From Eshraghiella sp964414835 (lineage in GTDB: Bacteria > Bacillota > Clostridia > Lachnospirales > Lachnospiraceae): 64,000 nucleotides of DNA. Below, piece by piece: positions 45,468 through 54,992 of the stretch. The stretch lies in the NCBI GenBank assembly GCA_964414835.1, contig CAYPWY010000010.1:1-64000 (forward strand), given 5' to 3'. Each line of letters begins with the position of its first letter. The first letter of the stretch is position 1. The notes below the pieces were generated by a model. That model saw only the letters and a program-made list of their open reading frames with translations, was not told the DNA's origin and ran no database searches. The translations under genes were made by a program, and so were the position numbers.

Positions 45468-46397
45468 TCAGACAAACGGAATTCCCGGAAGTGCGAAAAA
45501 TACAGTACACTTATACAGGAAAAGTCCGATAAGGAAATCAACAATCACAAGTCCTGCAACCATAATTGCAAGCGATAAAACCAACTGTTTTCTATCCTTA
45601 ATTTCTTTGCTTAAGATGATAAATCCCTGAATTGCTGTAAGCACTGACATACAGATAATGAAAATAGGGAATATCATGCCATTAAGCGCTCTTACATGAA
45701 TAAAGTTGCTGATTACTCTTACAACCGTAGCTCCCAAAAGAGGAACGGAAACTGCTCCGCAAAGAGAAAATACTTTATTAATATCTGTCTTTCTCTTAAG
45801 AACAACTGCATCAATAAGGTACGCAAGTCCCACTACTGCCGCTCCCATAAGTACAACGAAAATAATAGGGAAGAAAATTGACTGGAAAATAGTTCCAACA
45901 TTAATTCCATCGGCCTTAAGTATATCCCATCTTGTTACCCCTGCATAATCAAGGTATTCACCATAACTCATACCAAGAATTTTGTACATACCCTTAAGGG
46001 ATTTCTTAGCTGCTGAAAGTGAATAAATAATATTAGATATAAGGTTAAGAACCGTAGCAATTACATACGCAACCGTAATCATTCCGATAAGAACTGCTGA
46101 TGAAGGAATTGTTCCGTTCTCATAATATTCCTCTGCTGCTGTGAGAGGTTTCTTAATTGTGTTCTTGATATGCGCTATAGCCTTTGAAAAAGCTCCTCCC
46201 ATATCTACTGATTTTCCGGATGCCGCCTGATTTGGCTGTGCATAAGGCATCCCCTGTGGAATATTTCCCTGTGGCACTCCCTGCGGAATGTTTCCCTGTG
46301 GAATGTTTCCCTGTGGCACTGACTGTGCATTGTTCTGCTGGCAGGTACACACTTCCCCATCAGCTAACTGTTTACCGCAAATTGTACAAAAAGCCAT
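45468..46397 (-). CDS. Zinc-ribbon multi-pass membrane protein
   Basis: About 309 residues. An N-terminal zinc ribbon (CTICGKQLADGEVCTC) is followed by a low-complexity stretch of five-residue (I/V)PQGN units, then four to five membrane helices. No family name is certain; the plan resembles zinc-ribbon YIP1-like proteins of clostridia. GGAGG lies ten bases before the ATG at 46397. Ends in a hydrophobic tail (FFALPGIPFV). Monocistronic. Confidence 0.65.
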   Translation of the reverse strand: MAFCTICGKQLADGEVCTCQQNNAQSVPQGNIPQGNIPQGVPQGNIPQGMPYAQPNQAASGKSVDMGGAFSKAIAHIKNTIKKPLTAAEEYYENGTIPSSAVLIGMITVAYVIATVLNLISNIIYSLSAAKKSLKGMYKILGMSYGEYLDYAGVTRWDILKADGINVGTIFQSIFFPIIFVVLMGAAVVGLAYLIDAVVLKRKTDINKVFSLCGAVSVPLLGATVVRVISNFIHVRALNGMIFPIFIICMSVLTAIQGFIILSKEIKDRKQLVLSLAIMVAGLVIVDFLIGLFLYKCTVFFALPGIPFV

Positions 46398-46517
46398 GTA
46401 ACTCAATCCTCCTAAATTGTCTCTTTTCATTATATTAAAGAGCCTTTAACTATTTGAATATATCACACGTTTCCCAAATAGTCAATAAACCATTCACTAT
46501 TATTTGTCCAATCATCA

Positions 46518-46547
46518 TTGACAAAAGGATTGCTTTAATAATATTAT
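46518..46547 (+). promoter_or_regulatory. Sigma-A-type promoter for dtd
   Basis: Perfect TTGACA (46518-46523), 17-18 bases, then ATATTA/TATTAT at 46541-46547, ahead of the dtd gene. Confidence 0.5.
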
Positions 46548-46594
46548 CATTATGAAAAATATTTTTATCTTATATTTTGAAAGGAAATCATTAT

Positions 46595-47050
46595 ATGAAA
46601 TTAGTGATACAACGTGTTACTGAAGGCTCAGTAAAAGCAGATAATAAAATAATAGGCAGGATAGGCAGGGGTTTTGTGGTGTTTCTGGGTGTGGAAGAGG
46701 CAGATACCGATGATATGCTTGCAAAATTCGCAGACAAAATGATTAAGCTGCGCATTTTTGAAGATGAAAACGGCAAAACAAACCGTTCTCTTACTGATGT
46801 TGGCGGAGCTTTGCTGATTATATCCCAATTTACCCTTTGTGCCGACTGCCGGCACGGCAACCGACCTGGATTTACCGGGGCAAAAGCTCCCCTTGAGGCT
46901 GAAAGAATGTATGAAAAATTCATTGAATTGTGCCGCCTTCAAATTCCAACCGTTGAACACGGTCAGTTCGGTGCGGATATGGAAGTATCACTTGTAAACG
47001 ACGGTCCTTTTACGATAATTTTAGATGATTCACAGATAAATAACAAATAG
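46595..47050 (+). CDS. dtd: D-aminoacyl-tRNA deacylase
   Basis: 151 residues, removing D-amino acids (and Gly from tRNA-Ala) wrongly attached to tRNA. The family motifs SQFTLCADCRHGNRPGFTGAKAP, and an N-terminal MKLVIQRVTEGSV, are present. The ATG at 46595 has AAGGA eight bases upstream; a TTG six codons earlier in frame is not needed. Confidence 0.95.
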   Translation: MKLVIQRVTEGSVKADNKIIGRIGRGFVVFLGVEEADTDDMLAKFADKMIKLRIFEDENGKTNRSLTDVGGALLIISQFTLCADCRHGNRPGFTGAKAPLEAERMYEKFIELCRLQIPTVEHGQFGADMEVSLVNDGPFTIILDDSQINNK

Positions 47051-47068
47051 AAAAGCCATAAATCAAAC

Positions 47069-47140
47069 AATCCCCCTCACATTCAATTCACGCTTCAAAG
47101 ACAGGCGTCATCGAATAGTAAGGGGGATTTATTTTTATTT
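47069..47140 (+). terminator. Terminator after dtd
   Basis: AATCCCCCT near 47079-47087 pairs with AGGGGGATT near 47121-47129 around a loop that can fold further (ATTC/GAAT, GAC/GTC). TTATTTTTATTT follows on plus. It may also serve the leftward transketolase gene. Confidence 0.7.
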
Positions 47141-47161
47141 CTGTTTTAACCGGATAAATTT

Positions 47162-49147
47162 CTACAGATTTTTCACTGCATTGACAACATTATCAACAGT
47201 AAATCCGAATTTTTCAAAAAGCACATTGGCAGGTGCGCTTGCGCCAAAACCATGCATCGTCACATAAGCTCCATCAAGTCCTACATACTTGCCCCATCCG
47301 TAATCGGAAAGTGCCTCAACAACCACTCTTTTACGGCAAGCTTTTGGAAGAACAGCTTCTTTATATTCATCACTTTGACGCTCGAAAATATCCATACAAG
47401 GCATACTTACAACACGAACATCAACTCCCTGTTCCGCAAGAACCTTTTTCGCTTCAACTGCAAGAGATACCTCTGAACCGGAAGCCATAAGTATGGCATC
47501 TGGAACTGCCTTGGCAGAATCATCAATGATGTATCCTCCTTTAAGCGCATCCCTGCTTGAACCTGCCATCTGCGGGAGGTTCTGTCTTGAGAGCACAAGT
47601 GCCGTAGGGGTATCCTTGTTTGTAAGAGCATAATACCATGCAGCTGCTGTTTCCGTTGCATCACATGGGCGGTATACTGCAAAATTAGGCATTGCCCTAA
47701 ACATCGCAAGCTGCTCTATCGGCTCATGTGTCGGCCCATCCTCACCTACGCCGATGCTGTCATGCGTAAACACAAATGTAAGCGGAAGCTTCATAAGTGC
47801 CGAAAGTCTTGCCATCGGTTTGGTATAATCACTGAATACAAAGAACGTGGATACAAATGCCCTAAGTCCGCCATGCAGCATAAGTCCGTTGCCTATGGCA
47901 GCCATTGCAAGCTCCCTTACGCCAAAATGGAAGTTACAGCCTGCATAGTCATCCTTGGAAAAATCTCCTGCACCGTTCATATAAGTCTTGGTTGAAGGTG
48001 CAAGGTCTGCCGCACCTCCCACAAGGTTAGGCATAAGCGCCTTAGCCTTATTGAGAACCTTACCTGATACGCTTCTTGTAGCCTCGGCAGCATCTCCGTG
48101 CGCCCAGAATTCTTCCGTATCGAGAACCTTAGCCGCCCTGTCCTCATCATTGTACTCATCCCAGAGAGCTTTCATATCAGGATATTTTTCACAATATTCC
48201 GCAAAAAGTGTATTCCACTGAGCCTCTTTATCAGCACCCTTTTGAGCCAGTTCTTTATAATTGTCATAAACTTCATCAGGAACATAGAAAGGCTCTTTAG
48301 ATTCCCAACCAAGGTTGTCCTTCAGCGCATCAATATTCTCTGCCCCAAGAGGCTCGCCATGTGCGCTTGCTTTTCCCTGCTTTGCCGGGCATCCAAATCC
48401 AATCTGTGTTTTAACTGTGATAAGTGAAGGTCTTGTTGTATCAGCCTTTGCCTCTTCAATCGCCTTTCCGATGGCATCTGTATCATTGCCGTCCTCAACT
48501 GTAATTGTCTGGAAGCCAAAAGACTCGAATCGTTTCTGCACATTCTCTGTAAATGCAATATCTGTGCTTCCCTCAATAGAAATGGAATTTGAATCATATA
48601 TTACAATCAACTTGCCAAGTCCCATTGTTCCTGCAAGTGACATAGCCTCTGAGGAAATACCCTCCATCATACAGCCATCACCGCCAAGAACATATGTGTA
48701 GTGGTCTACCACCGGGAATCCTTCTTTATTAAAAACTGCTGCAAGATGGGCTTCTGCTGCCGCCATACCGACTGCCATACCCATACCTGCCCCAAGAGGT
48801 CCTGTTGTTGCTTCAACGCCGATTGTATGACCATACTCAGGATGTCCCGGCGTAAGTGAACCGTCCTGTCTGAAATTCATCATATCTTCCTTGGTAAGTC
48901 CGTATCCAAAAAGATGAAGCAGTGAATACAAAAGTGTTGAACCATGTCCTCCTGAAAGTATGAAGCGGTCCCTGTTAGCCCACTTTGGATTAGCAGGATT
49001 GTGATTCATATGCTTGCCCCAAAGCTCATAACCTACTGCGGCACAGCCCAGCGGAAGTCCCGGATGCCCTGAGTTAGCTTTCTGTACAGCATCGGCTGCA
49101 AGAATCCTGATTGCATTAACTGACAGCTTATCAATCTGTGTGCTCAT
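47162..49147 (-). CDS. tkt: Transketolase
   Basis: 661-residue thiamine-diphosphate enzyme moving two-carbon units between sugar phosphates in the non-oxidative pentose phosphate pathway. Visible are GHPGLPLGCA, the TPP motif GGDGCMMEGISSEA, and the conserved VFTHDSIGVGEDGPTHEP loop. It lies 30 bases after a transaldolase-type gene and the two are probably one unit. Confidence 0.96.
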   Translation of the reverse strand: MSTQIDKLSVNAIRILAADAVQKANSGHPGLPLGCAAVGYELWGKHMNHNPANPKWANRDRFILSGGHGSTLLYSLLHLFGYGLTKEDMMNFRQDGSLTPGHPEYGHTIGVEATTGPLGAGMGMAVGMAAAEAHLAAVFNKEGFPVVDHYTYVLGGDGCMMEGISSEAMSLAGTMGLGKLIVIYDSNSISIEGSTDIAFTENVQKRFESFGFQTITVEDGNDTDAIGKAIEEAKADTTRPSLITVKTQIGFGCPAKQGKASAHGEPLGAENIDALKDNLGWESKEPFYVPDEVYDNYKELAQKGADKEAQWNTLFAEYCEKYPDMKALWDEYNDEDRAAKVLDTEEFWAHGDAAEATRSVSGKVLNKAKALMPNLVGGAADLAPSTKTYMNGAGDFSKDDYAGCNFHFGVRELAMAAIGNGLMLHGGLRAFVSTFFVFSDYTKPMARLSALMKLPLTFVFTHDSIGVGEDGPTHEPIEQLAMFRAMPNFAVYRPCDATETAAAWYYALTNKDTPTALVLSRQNLPQMAGSSRDALKGGYIIDDSAKAVPDAILMASGSEVSLAVEAKKVLAEQGVDVRVVSMPCMDIFERQSDEYKEAVLPKACRKRVVVEALSDYGWGKYVGLDGAYVTMHGFGASAPANVLFEKFGFTVDNVVNAVKNL

Positions 49148-49177
49148 ATTGTTGTCCCTTTCCTATATAAAAATATT

Positions 49178-49831
49178 CTAGCCAAATACCTTCTGATAAT
49201 CAGCAACAAATTTTTCAATTCCCTGGTCTGTAAGAGGATGCTTCGTCATCTGCTCGATTACCGCATAAGGAATTGTTGCAATATCTGCACCTGCAAGCGC
49301 ACAATCCGTTACATGAATCGGGTTACGAATGCTGGCTGCGATAATCTCTGTATCAATCTCAGGATAATTCACAAAAATATCAGAAATAGTTCTAATCAAA
49401 TCAATTCCCGGTGTGGATATGTCATCAAGTCTTCCCAGGAAAGGTGATACATATGCTGCACCTGCTCTTGCTGCAAGAAGTGCCTGATTTGCCGAGAAGA
49501 TAAGTGTTACATTAACCTTGATTCCTTCTGATGACAGCACCTTGGTTGCCTTAAGACCCTCCACAGTCATCGGAATTTTAACAACCATATTAGGATGAAT
49601 TGCCGCAATTTCACGTCCCTCTTTAATCATTCCTTCTGCATCCTGTGTTGTAGCCTTAACTTCACCGCTTATAGGTCCGTCAACTATTGATGCTATCTCT
49701 GCAATAACCTCTTTAAAATCTCTTCCCTCCTTGGCTATAAGAGACGGGTTAGTAGTTACTCCGCAGATAACTCCCATATCATTAGCTTTCTTGATGTCTT
49801 CGACTTTTGCTGTGTCAATAAAGAATTTCAT
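49178..49831 (-). CDS. Transaldolase / fructose-6-phosphate aldolase (TalC-like)
   Basis: 217-residue short transaldolase. The N-terminal MKFFIDTAKVEDI, GVTTNPSLIAKEG and the catalytic Lys in VVKIPMT are visible. The short form occurs both as true transaldolase and as fructose-6-phosphate aldolase; the neighbouring tkt favours a pentose-phosphate role. Confidence 0.92.
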   Translation of the reverse strand: MKFFIDTAKVEDIKKANDMGVICGVTTNPSLIAKEGRDFKEVIAEIASIVDGPISGEVKATTQDAEGMIKEGREIAAIHPNMVVKIPMTVEGLKATKVLSSEGIKVNVTLIFSANQALLAARAGAAYVSPFLGRLDDISTPGIDLIRTISDIFVNYPEIDTEIIAASIRNPIHVTDCALAGADIATIPYAVIEQMTKHPLTDQGIEKFVADYQKVFG

Positions 49832-49928
49832 TAAAAATACCTCCTATGATTCCTCATATGATGCCCATAAGGGCTATTATATAATAAAATTTTACATCAA
49901 AACAAAGGAAAAGGCAACAAAATAATTA

Positions 49929-49976
49929 TGCGGCAGACAGACCTTATATTACAACGCAAATAAGTCTGCTGCCGCA
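49929..49976 (-). terminator. Strong hairpin terminator
   Basis: TGCGGCAG (49929-49936) and its complement (CTGCCGCA, about 49969-49976) are extended by CAGAC and TTAT pairs. It ends the leftward lipoprotein region. Confidence 0.7.
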
Positions 49977-50001
49977 CTGTATATAAATTTTTTGTTCCCT
50001 G

Positions 50002-50128
50002 TCACTTAAAACCGATAGAAATATCGCCATGGGTACAATTCAAATCCATAAAATGCTCCCAGTCATTATCTATTGTATACACATTAGATTTTGTGGTTTT
50101 TTCATGCCGGAGAAACATGCCTGCTGTT
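50002..50128 (-). pseudogene. Duplicated tail of the DUF4097 lipoprotein gene
   Basis: On minus it reads SNVYTIDND then FMDLNCTHGDISIGFK and a stop, matching the end of the gene at 51372-52190 nearly word for word. A five-base deletion breaks the frame before this, and homology is lost near 50128, just past the stop of the next gene. It is a truncated second copy, not expressed on its own. Confidence 0.8.
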
Positions 50129-50129
50129 T

Positions 50130-51182
50130 TTATTGAGCGTTATTCCACGCTTCATTCCATACCTGACTATCTATGGTTTCAGCATAATTATATGTATTTG
50201 TTTCCACAAGCTCTATCTTACTGTCATCGCTATATATAAAAGAGTGAGCATCATCATCAAATACAAGCGGTATTCTCAGCGCCGCAGCATATGCTGTGTA
50301 GTTTCCCGTTACGGGCATATAGCCATCCTCATAATCATAATGCGCTGACAACCATATTCCTGCATAAATAACACCGTCTTCTACCATAACATAGTTACTG
50401 CAATATTCAACATCTATGTCGGATACAGCAATCACACTGTCGGATAGCTCCTCATAAAATTCAACAGTGTTTCCATTGTTATCGCTTATTGTACAGGATG
50501 CAATTCCATTTTCAAATATCATAGCGGTTACGGTAAATTGGTTCTGCAGTTTACGGTATATGTCATCCGATGGTAATATCAGAATCGGCTGCTGAGTCAC
50601 ATCATAAACATACAAGCTGGTCCATGTTCTTCCATCGTCTTTATCATAATCCTCATCACGAATAATAATATCATCTATACCGTCCCCTGTAACATCTGTT
50701 TCCATAACTTTAGGTGTCATTGCCATATACGGACTTCCGGCATATCCCCCAATAGGTGATTTGACTGTATTAGTTGATATGTAATCACCGGATATTATAG
50801 TAAATGTGTACACACCGCTTAAATCATTATCTACATTTGATAATGGCATAATTCCGTTGTCAACAATGCGGATGCCTTCGCCGGACACCAATGTCCTATA
50901 GCTCTTTCCATTGATAATTGTGTTGTCAAGAGTAAATCCGGGATACAGTATTTCTCCGAATCCGTTTAATTCATATTCCGACCATGCGGTAACAATTTCC
51001 ACATCCTCATCTATGGAACCAACATCATCTCCTTCTGCCGACGTCGGCTCACTGTCGGATTCTTTCCCGGATTCACTGATATTTTCCATAGTGCCATTCT
51101 TCGCATTCTCTGATGTGCTGCCACAACCTGATAATACAATTACAAGCTGTAATATTAATAAAACTGCCAATATTTTTCTCAT
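50130..51182 (-). CDS. Lipoprotein with FG-GAP-like segment (paralogue of the 25346 gene)
   Basis: About 350 residues, signal peptide with lipobox VLSGC (Cys about 20) and Ser/Glu-rich linker. The body has WSEYELNGFGEILYPGF, DVTGDGIDDIIIRDED (Ca-loop-like), SLYVYDV and TISDNNGNTV, in the same order as the lipoprotein at 25346-26407. Surface location is certain, role unknown. GGAGG precedes the ATG at 51182; the 21-codon extension is rejected. A terminator-like hairpin sits in its leader. Confidence 0.72.
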   Translation of the reverse strand: MRKILAVLLILQLVIVLSGCGSTSENAKNGTMENISESGKESDSEPTSAEGDDVGSIDEDVEIVTAWSEYELNGFGEILYPGFTLDNTIINGKSYRTLVSGEGIRIVDNGIMPLSNVDNDLSGVYTFTIISGDYISTNTVKSPIGGYAGSPYMAMTPKVMETDVTGDGIDDIIIRDEDYDKDDGRTWTSLYVYDVTQQPILILPSDDIYRKLQNQFTVTAMIFENGIASCTISDNNGNTVEFYEELSDSVIAVSDIDVEYCSNYVMVEDGVIYAGIWLSAHYDYEDGYMPVTGNYTAYAAALRIPLVFDDDAHSFIYSDDSKIELVETNTYNYAETIDSQVWNEAWNNAQ

Positions 51183-51211
51183 GATATTTCCTCCCGCCAA
51201 CACAAAAAGAA

Positions 51212-51239
51212 CACACAATCTAAAGTTAGGTATTGTGTG
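51212..51239 (-). promoter_or_regulatory. Terminator-like leader hairpin (possible attenuator)
   Basis: CACACAAT (51212-51219) pairs with ATTGTGTG (51232-51239); on minus TTCTTTTTG follows. It lies about 30 bases ahead of the start and resembles the leader hairpin of the 25346 paralogue. Confidence 0.6.
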
Positions 51240-51371
51240 CTCCAATATAAAAAATCCATTATTCCATTATACAGCAACACCCAGTGTATTAAATATCAAC
51301 TACCCTATTATGATATTATCATAGATTGTAACGACTGCCAATATTGTGATGTTTGCTGAGCTTCATCCCTG

Positions 51372-52190
51372 TCACTTGAACCCGATAGAAATATCGCCAT
51401 GGGTACAATCCAAATCCATAAAACGCTCTCCGTCATTATCTATTGTATACACATTAGATCTTCCGTTATAGTTTTTTCCTGCCAGAGACACATTCCCGCC
51501 ATTAACGTTAATGCTGTAACTGTAATCCGACTGGTCAAGTGTAACAGCCATGCCAATGTCTCCCTTCTGGCAATCTGCCGTCACTGAAGCACCCGGATTA
51601 CCGTACAAAGAAACCTTTCCTCCATTGACGGAAATGTTGCTGTCATTCAACACATAAACCTCTTCCAAGTCTACATCGCCATGGTTTAATTCCAGATTAA
51701 GACTGTCAACTGACAGCAGGGTTTCCGAATAAATATGACCGTTTTTAACAACAATGCTGAACATTTCGTAGCTTTCATCCTCAGGCAGAACAAGAACAGC
51801 CTCCTGATTACGGTTATTACTGAAATACAAGGTGCCGCCGCTGATTTCATAATCTGCTTCATCCCCATCGTGACGCGTCAGGGAAAATTTATCGCCTGAA
51901 CGGATGTATAAAGTGCCCTCCGAAATTTCTATTTCCAGATCAGTAAATTCCTGCTGGGTTTTGACTGATGTAGAATCGGAACCTTGTGTACCGGCTTCCT
52001 CGCCTATGGTTTCTGTTTCATTTTCACGAATATTGACTGAGTTAACAGCCTCATCCTGCCGGCTATTGTCCGAACTCTCATCAACCTGTGTTTCATTTCC
52101 GTCCTTCAACGAGATATTAAATGAAAAAATTCCGCATCCAGACAACATAATTGCCAAAACAGCTGCAACAGCCAAGCCTAACTTTCTCAT
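51372..52190 (-). CDS. DUF4097-type beta-helix lipoprotein
   Basis: 272 residues with a lipobox MLSGC (Cys about 19), an acidic Ser/Thr/Glu linker to about residue 85, and a repetitive DUF4097-like domain built of short beta turns (VSLYGNPGASVTADCQKGDIGM, DLDCTHGDISIGF). Such domains are called putative adhesins, but the role is unproven. It runs ahead of the FG-GAP-like lipoprotein on the same strand, about 190 bases apart. Confidence 0.75.
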   Translation of the reverse strand: MRKLGLAVAAVLAIMLSGCGIFSFNISLKDGNETQVDESSDNSRQDEAVNSVNIRENETETIGEEAGTQGSDSTSVKTQQEFTDLEIEISEGTLYIRSGDKFSLTRHDGDEADYEISGGTLYFSNNRNQEAVLVLPEDESYEMFSIVVKNGHIYSETLLSVDSLNLELNHGDVDLEEVYVLNDSNISVNGGKVSLYGNPGASVTADCQKGDIGMAVTLDQSDYSYSINVNGGNVSLAGKNYNGRSNVYTIDNDGERFMDLDCTHGDISIGFK

Positions 52191-52320
52191 ATATACACCT
52201 CCGTAAAAAATATGTCCTGTGCCAAACTAAGTCCGCAACTATTATTTACATTTATATTATACTCCATATACCTTCATAGCGGAAGACATATTCTGCAATA
52301 TCCGCATAAATAATTAATTT

Positions 52321-53265
52321 CTATATCCAGCTATAGCTGCGCATCAGGAATATCCAGCCGGTCAGCGTCAATGCTGACAAAAGCGTAGCAAGCACAACAA
52401 CGCTTGAGCTCAGAACCTCGTCATTTTTCATATTTTTTGCCATAATATAGCATGTTACGGTTGTAGGCGAACCAAGCATGACTATAATTGCCACAAGCGC
52501 CTCATTGCGGAATCCCAACGCCAACGCCGCCGGTAAAAAAACAAGAGGCAGTCCCACAAGCTTAATAAATGCTGCCGCACATGTGGGGGCTATTTTGGCA
52601 ATCGCCTGACTGCCCTTAAAGCCTGCTCCAACCACCAGAAGCGCAACCGGCGTGGCTGTCTGTGCAATGCTTGTTATTGCTTTAAGCGGTATTGCCGGTA
52701 TTGGTATACCTATTATCGAAAAAGGCAGCCCTGAAAATATACCTATTATAATTGGGTTTTTGGCAATTCCGATCAAAGCCTTTTTCACTGCGCCTTTGCC
52801 GTTTTCACGGTCAGCTGCTCCAAATGTAAGAATTATAACTGAATATATATTATAAAGAGGAACCGCCGACACTATCATAAGCGGTCCCATGCCGGAACTT
52901 CCGTATATATTTTCTATAAAGGCAATGCCCAGTATGGCCGCACTTCCTCTTGCCGCAGCCTGTGCAAACGCCCCGACCATGCTTTTATCCTTGAGAAATA
53001 TTCTTGCTCCAAGCCATACCCCGGCAAACATAATGGTGGTCGATGCCATGCAAAAAACCACAAAACGTATATCAAAATCCGAGTGAATATCCGCCGTGGC
53101 TATCTGCTGAAATAAAAGAACGGGCAATGCCACCTTGAATACGTATTTGTCAGCCACTTTTACAAATCCTTCAGTAAAAAAGCCTACACGCATAAGCACA
53201 TAACCCAGCACTATAACAATAAATATTGGAATTGTAGAATTGAGGCTGAAAATCAAGCTGTCCAT
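52321..53265 (-). CDS. AEC-family transporter (auxin efflux carrier/malate permease type)
   Basis: About 314 residues with ten hydrophobic helices in two repeats; VILGYVLMRVGFFTEG and LVGLPLVFLPAALALGF are typical of AEC proteins. Members move malate, auxins or other organic acids. The start at 53265 follows GAGGA. Substrate not predictable. Monocistronic. Confidence 0.88.
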   Translation of the reverse strand: MDSLIFSLNSTIPIFIVIVLGYVLMRVGFFTEGFVKVADKYVFKVALPVLLFQQIATADIHSDFDIRFVVFCMASTTIMFAGVWLGARIFLKDKSMVGAFAQAAARGSAAILGIAFIENIYGSSGMGPLMIVSAVPLYNIYSVIILTFGAADRENGKGAVKKALIGIAKNPIIIGIFSGLPFSIIGIPIPAIPLKAITSIAQTATPVALLVVGAGFKGSQAIAKIAPTCAAAFIKLVGLPLVFLPAALALGFRNEALVAIIVMLGSPTTVTCYIMAKNMKNDEVLSSSVVVLATLLSALTLTGWIFLMRSYSWI

Positions 53266-53341
53266 TGCATCCTCACAATACAGAATTATTAATAAGTATT
53301 TTATACGAAATGGCAAGACAGATAAGTTCTGCTTTGCAAAT

Positions 53342-53435
53342 CGGATACAGGCTGCCGAAAGCAGTCTGCATCCGACCGCATCCTGGTGGAGAGTATTTTG
53401 TTATATCGGGAAATCCCAGGGAATTTCCGATATAC
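53342..53435. repeat. Two hairpin-forming inverted repeats
   Basis: A stem near 53341-53375 (CGGAT/ATCCG with CAG/CTG and CTGC/GCAG) and a stem near 53403-53433 (TATATCGG/CCGATATA with AAAT/ATTT). Neither has a U-run. With the galT terminator next to them, three hairpins lie in about 150 bases. Confidence 0.5.
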
Positions 53436-53493
53436 TAAAAAAGTGCAGCAGTCTCATAACTGTTCTCAATGTTACAGTATGAAACTTTTGCAC
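53436..53493 (-). terminator. Terminator of the gal operon
   Basis: On minus GTGCA with AGT and TCATA-CTGT arms around a TTCTCAATGTT-like loop form a stem of about 20 pairs with small bulges, followed by TTTTTT (53437-53442). Confidence 0.85.
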
Positions 53494-53501
53494 CTTTTAT
53501 T

Positions 53502-54992
53502 TTATAATGTATTTATGAATTTGTCAAATGCTGCTTTTCCTGCCTCATCTCTTTTGAACACTCCCGCATGTTCAAGAACCTTGGCAAAAACAATACCGAT
53601 TTCTTTCTTGATGATTTCGTCAACATTATCTGCGTTAATGACATCGTACTGTGTCTTAAACTCATCTACCCAGTCTGCATGCTTCTGAATTTTTTCATTG
53701 GAGCGGATGTCCTTGCCATTGACAATGTAATCCTTAAGAAGTTCAATTTCCTCTTTAAGTCTTGAAGGCAGAACAGCAAGTCCCATTACCTCGATAAGAC
53801 CGATATTTTCCTTCTTGATGTGATGAAGCTCCTCATGAGGATGGTATACGCCAAGGGGGAATTCATCCGTTGTAATATTGTTACGGAGTGCCAGATCAAG
53901 CTCGTACTTACCGTCTTTAAAACGGGCAATAGGAGTGATTGTATTGTGAGGTTCGCCGTCAGTCTCGGCAAAAACAAATGCCTCTTCATCAGTATATCCC
54001 CGCCATGTTTTAAGAATGCGGTCGGCAAGGTCAACTATCCTTTCCGTATCGGTGCTTCTCAAACGAATAACCGAAAGCGGCCATTTTACAATTCCTGCCT
54101 CAACGTCCTCATAGCCGTTGATGGTAAAACTTTTCTCAACAGGCGCTTTCGCCATTGCAAAATCATAATTTCCGCCCTGAAAATGGTCATGTGAGAGAAT
54201 TGAACCGCCCACTATCGGAAGGTCTGCATTGGAGCCAAGAAAATAATGCGGAAACAGCTTTACAAAATCAAAAAGCTTCACAAATGTGTTTCGCTCTATT
54301 TTCATAGGAGTATGCTCACCGTTAAATACGATACAATGCTCATTATAATATACATACGGAGAATACTGGAATCCCCAGTCGCAATCGTTTATTGTTATAG
54401 GAATAATTCTGTGGTTCTCCCTTGCCGGATGGTTTGTTCGTCCTGCATATCCCTCGTTCTCCTTACAGAGAAGGCATTTAGGATAGCCGCTCTGCTTGGC
54501 AAGCTTAGCCGCCGCAATAGCCTTAGGGTCTTTTTCCGGCTTACTTAGGTTGATTGTAATGTCTATATCGCCGTACTCGGTAGGTGTAACCCATTTCATA
54601 TCCTTGCAGACACGGTACCTTCTGATATAATCGGAATCCTGACTTAACTTGTAAAAATAGTCCGTAGCTTCTTTAGGTGATTTCTCATACAGTCCGTTAA
54701 ATGTATCAATAACCGTCTTAGGTCTTGCCATAAGGCAGTTCATAACCTTTGCGTCAAACAAATCACGGTATACAATGCTGTCTTCAATAATATTCTGCTC
54801 CACCGCATAGTCAAGAATTTCTTTCAGAGTTTCCTCTAAATTAACGTCCGTATAAGCAACCCCATCATCCTCATAGTCCTCAAGCTTAAGGCATTCCAGA
54901 ATAAGGTTGGTGGTATATATTTTTTCCTCCTGCGGCACAAGTCCTGTTTCAAGTCCGTATGCCACAAGCTTCTTAACTGCTGAATATATCAT
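53502..54992 (-). CDS. galT: Galactose-1-phosphate uridylyltransferase (class II)
   Basis: 496 residues, the larger Firmicute GalT (type 2). It swaps UMP between UDP-glucose and galactose 1-phosphate. Typical pieces are KCLLCKENEGYAGRTNHPARENHRIIP, SPYVYYNEHCIVFNGEHTPM and GGSILSHDHFQGG. It overlaps galE by four bases at its 5' end, so translation is coupled. Third gene of the galK-galE-galT unit. Confidence 0.95.
   Translation of the reverse strand: MIYSAVKKLVAYGLETGLVPQEEKIYTTNLILECLKLEDYEDDGVAYTDVNLEETLKEILDYAVEQNIIEDSIVYRDLFDAKVMNCLMARPKTVIDTFNGLYEKSPKEATDYFYKLSQDSDYIRRYRVCKDMKWVTPTEYGDIDITINLSKPEKDPKAIAAAKLAKQSGYPKCLLCKENEGYAGRTNHPARENHRIIPITINDCDWGFQYSPYVYYNEHCIVFNGEHTPMKIERNTFVKLFDFVKLFPHYFLGSNADLPIVGGSILSHDHFQGGNYDFAMAKAPVEKSFTINGYEDVEAGIVKWPLSVIRLRSTDTERIVDLADRILKTWRGYTDEEAFVFAETDGEPHNTITPIARFKDGKYELDLALRNNITTDEFPLGVYHPHEELHHIKKENIGLIEVMGLAVLPSRLKEEIELLKDYIVNGKDIRSNEKIQKHADWVDEFKTQYDVINADNVDEIIKKEIGIVFAKVLEHAGVFKRDEAGKAAFDKFINTL

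Noticed and set aside
53403..53433. Terminator for the AEC permease gene
   Set aside because: The hairpin is good but has no T-run on either strand, and the gene reads away from it.
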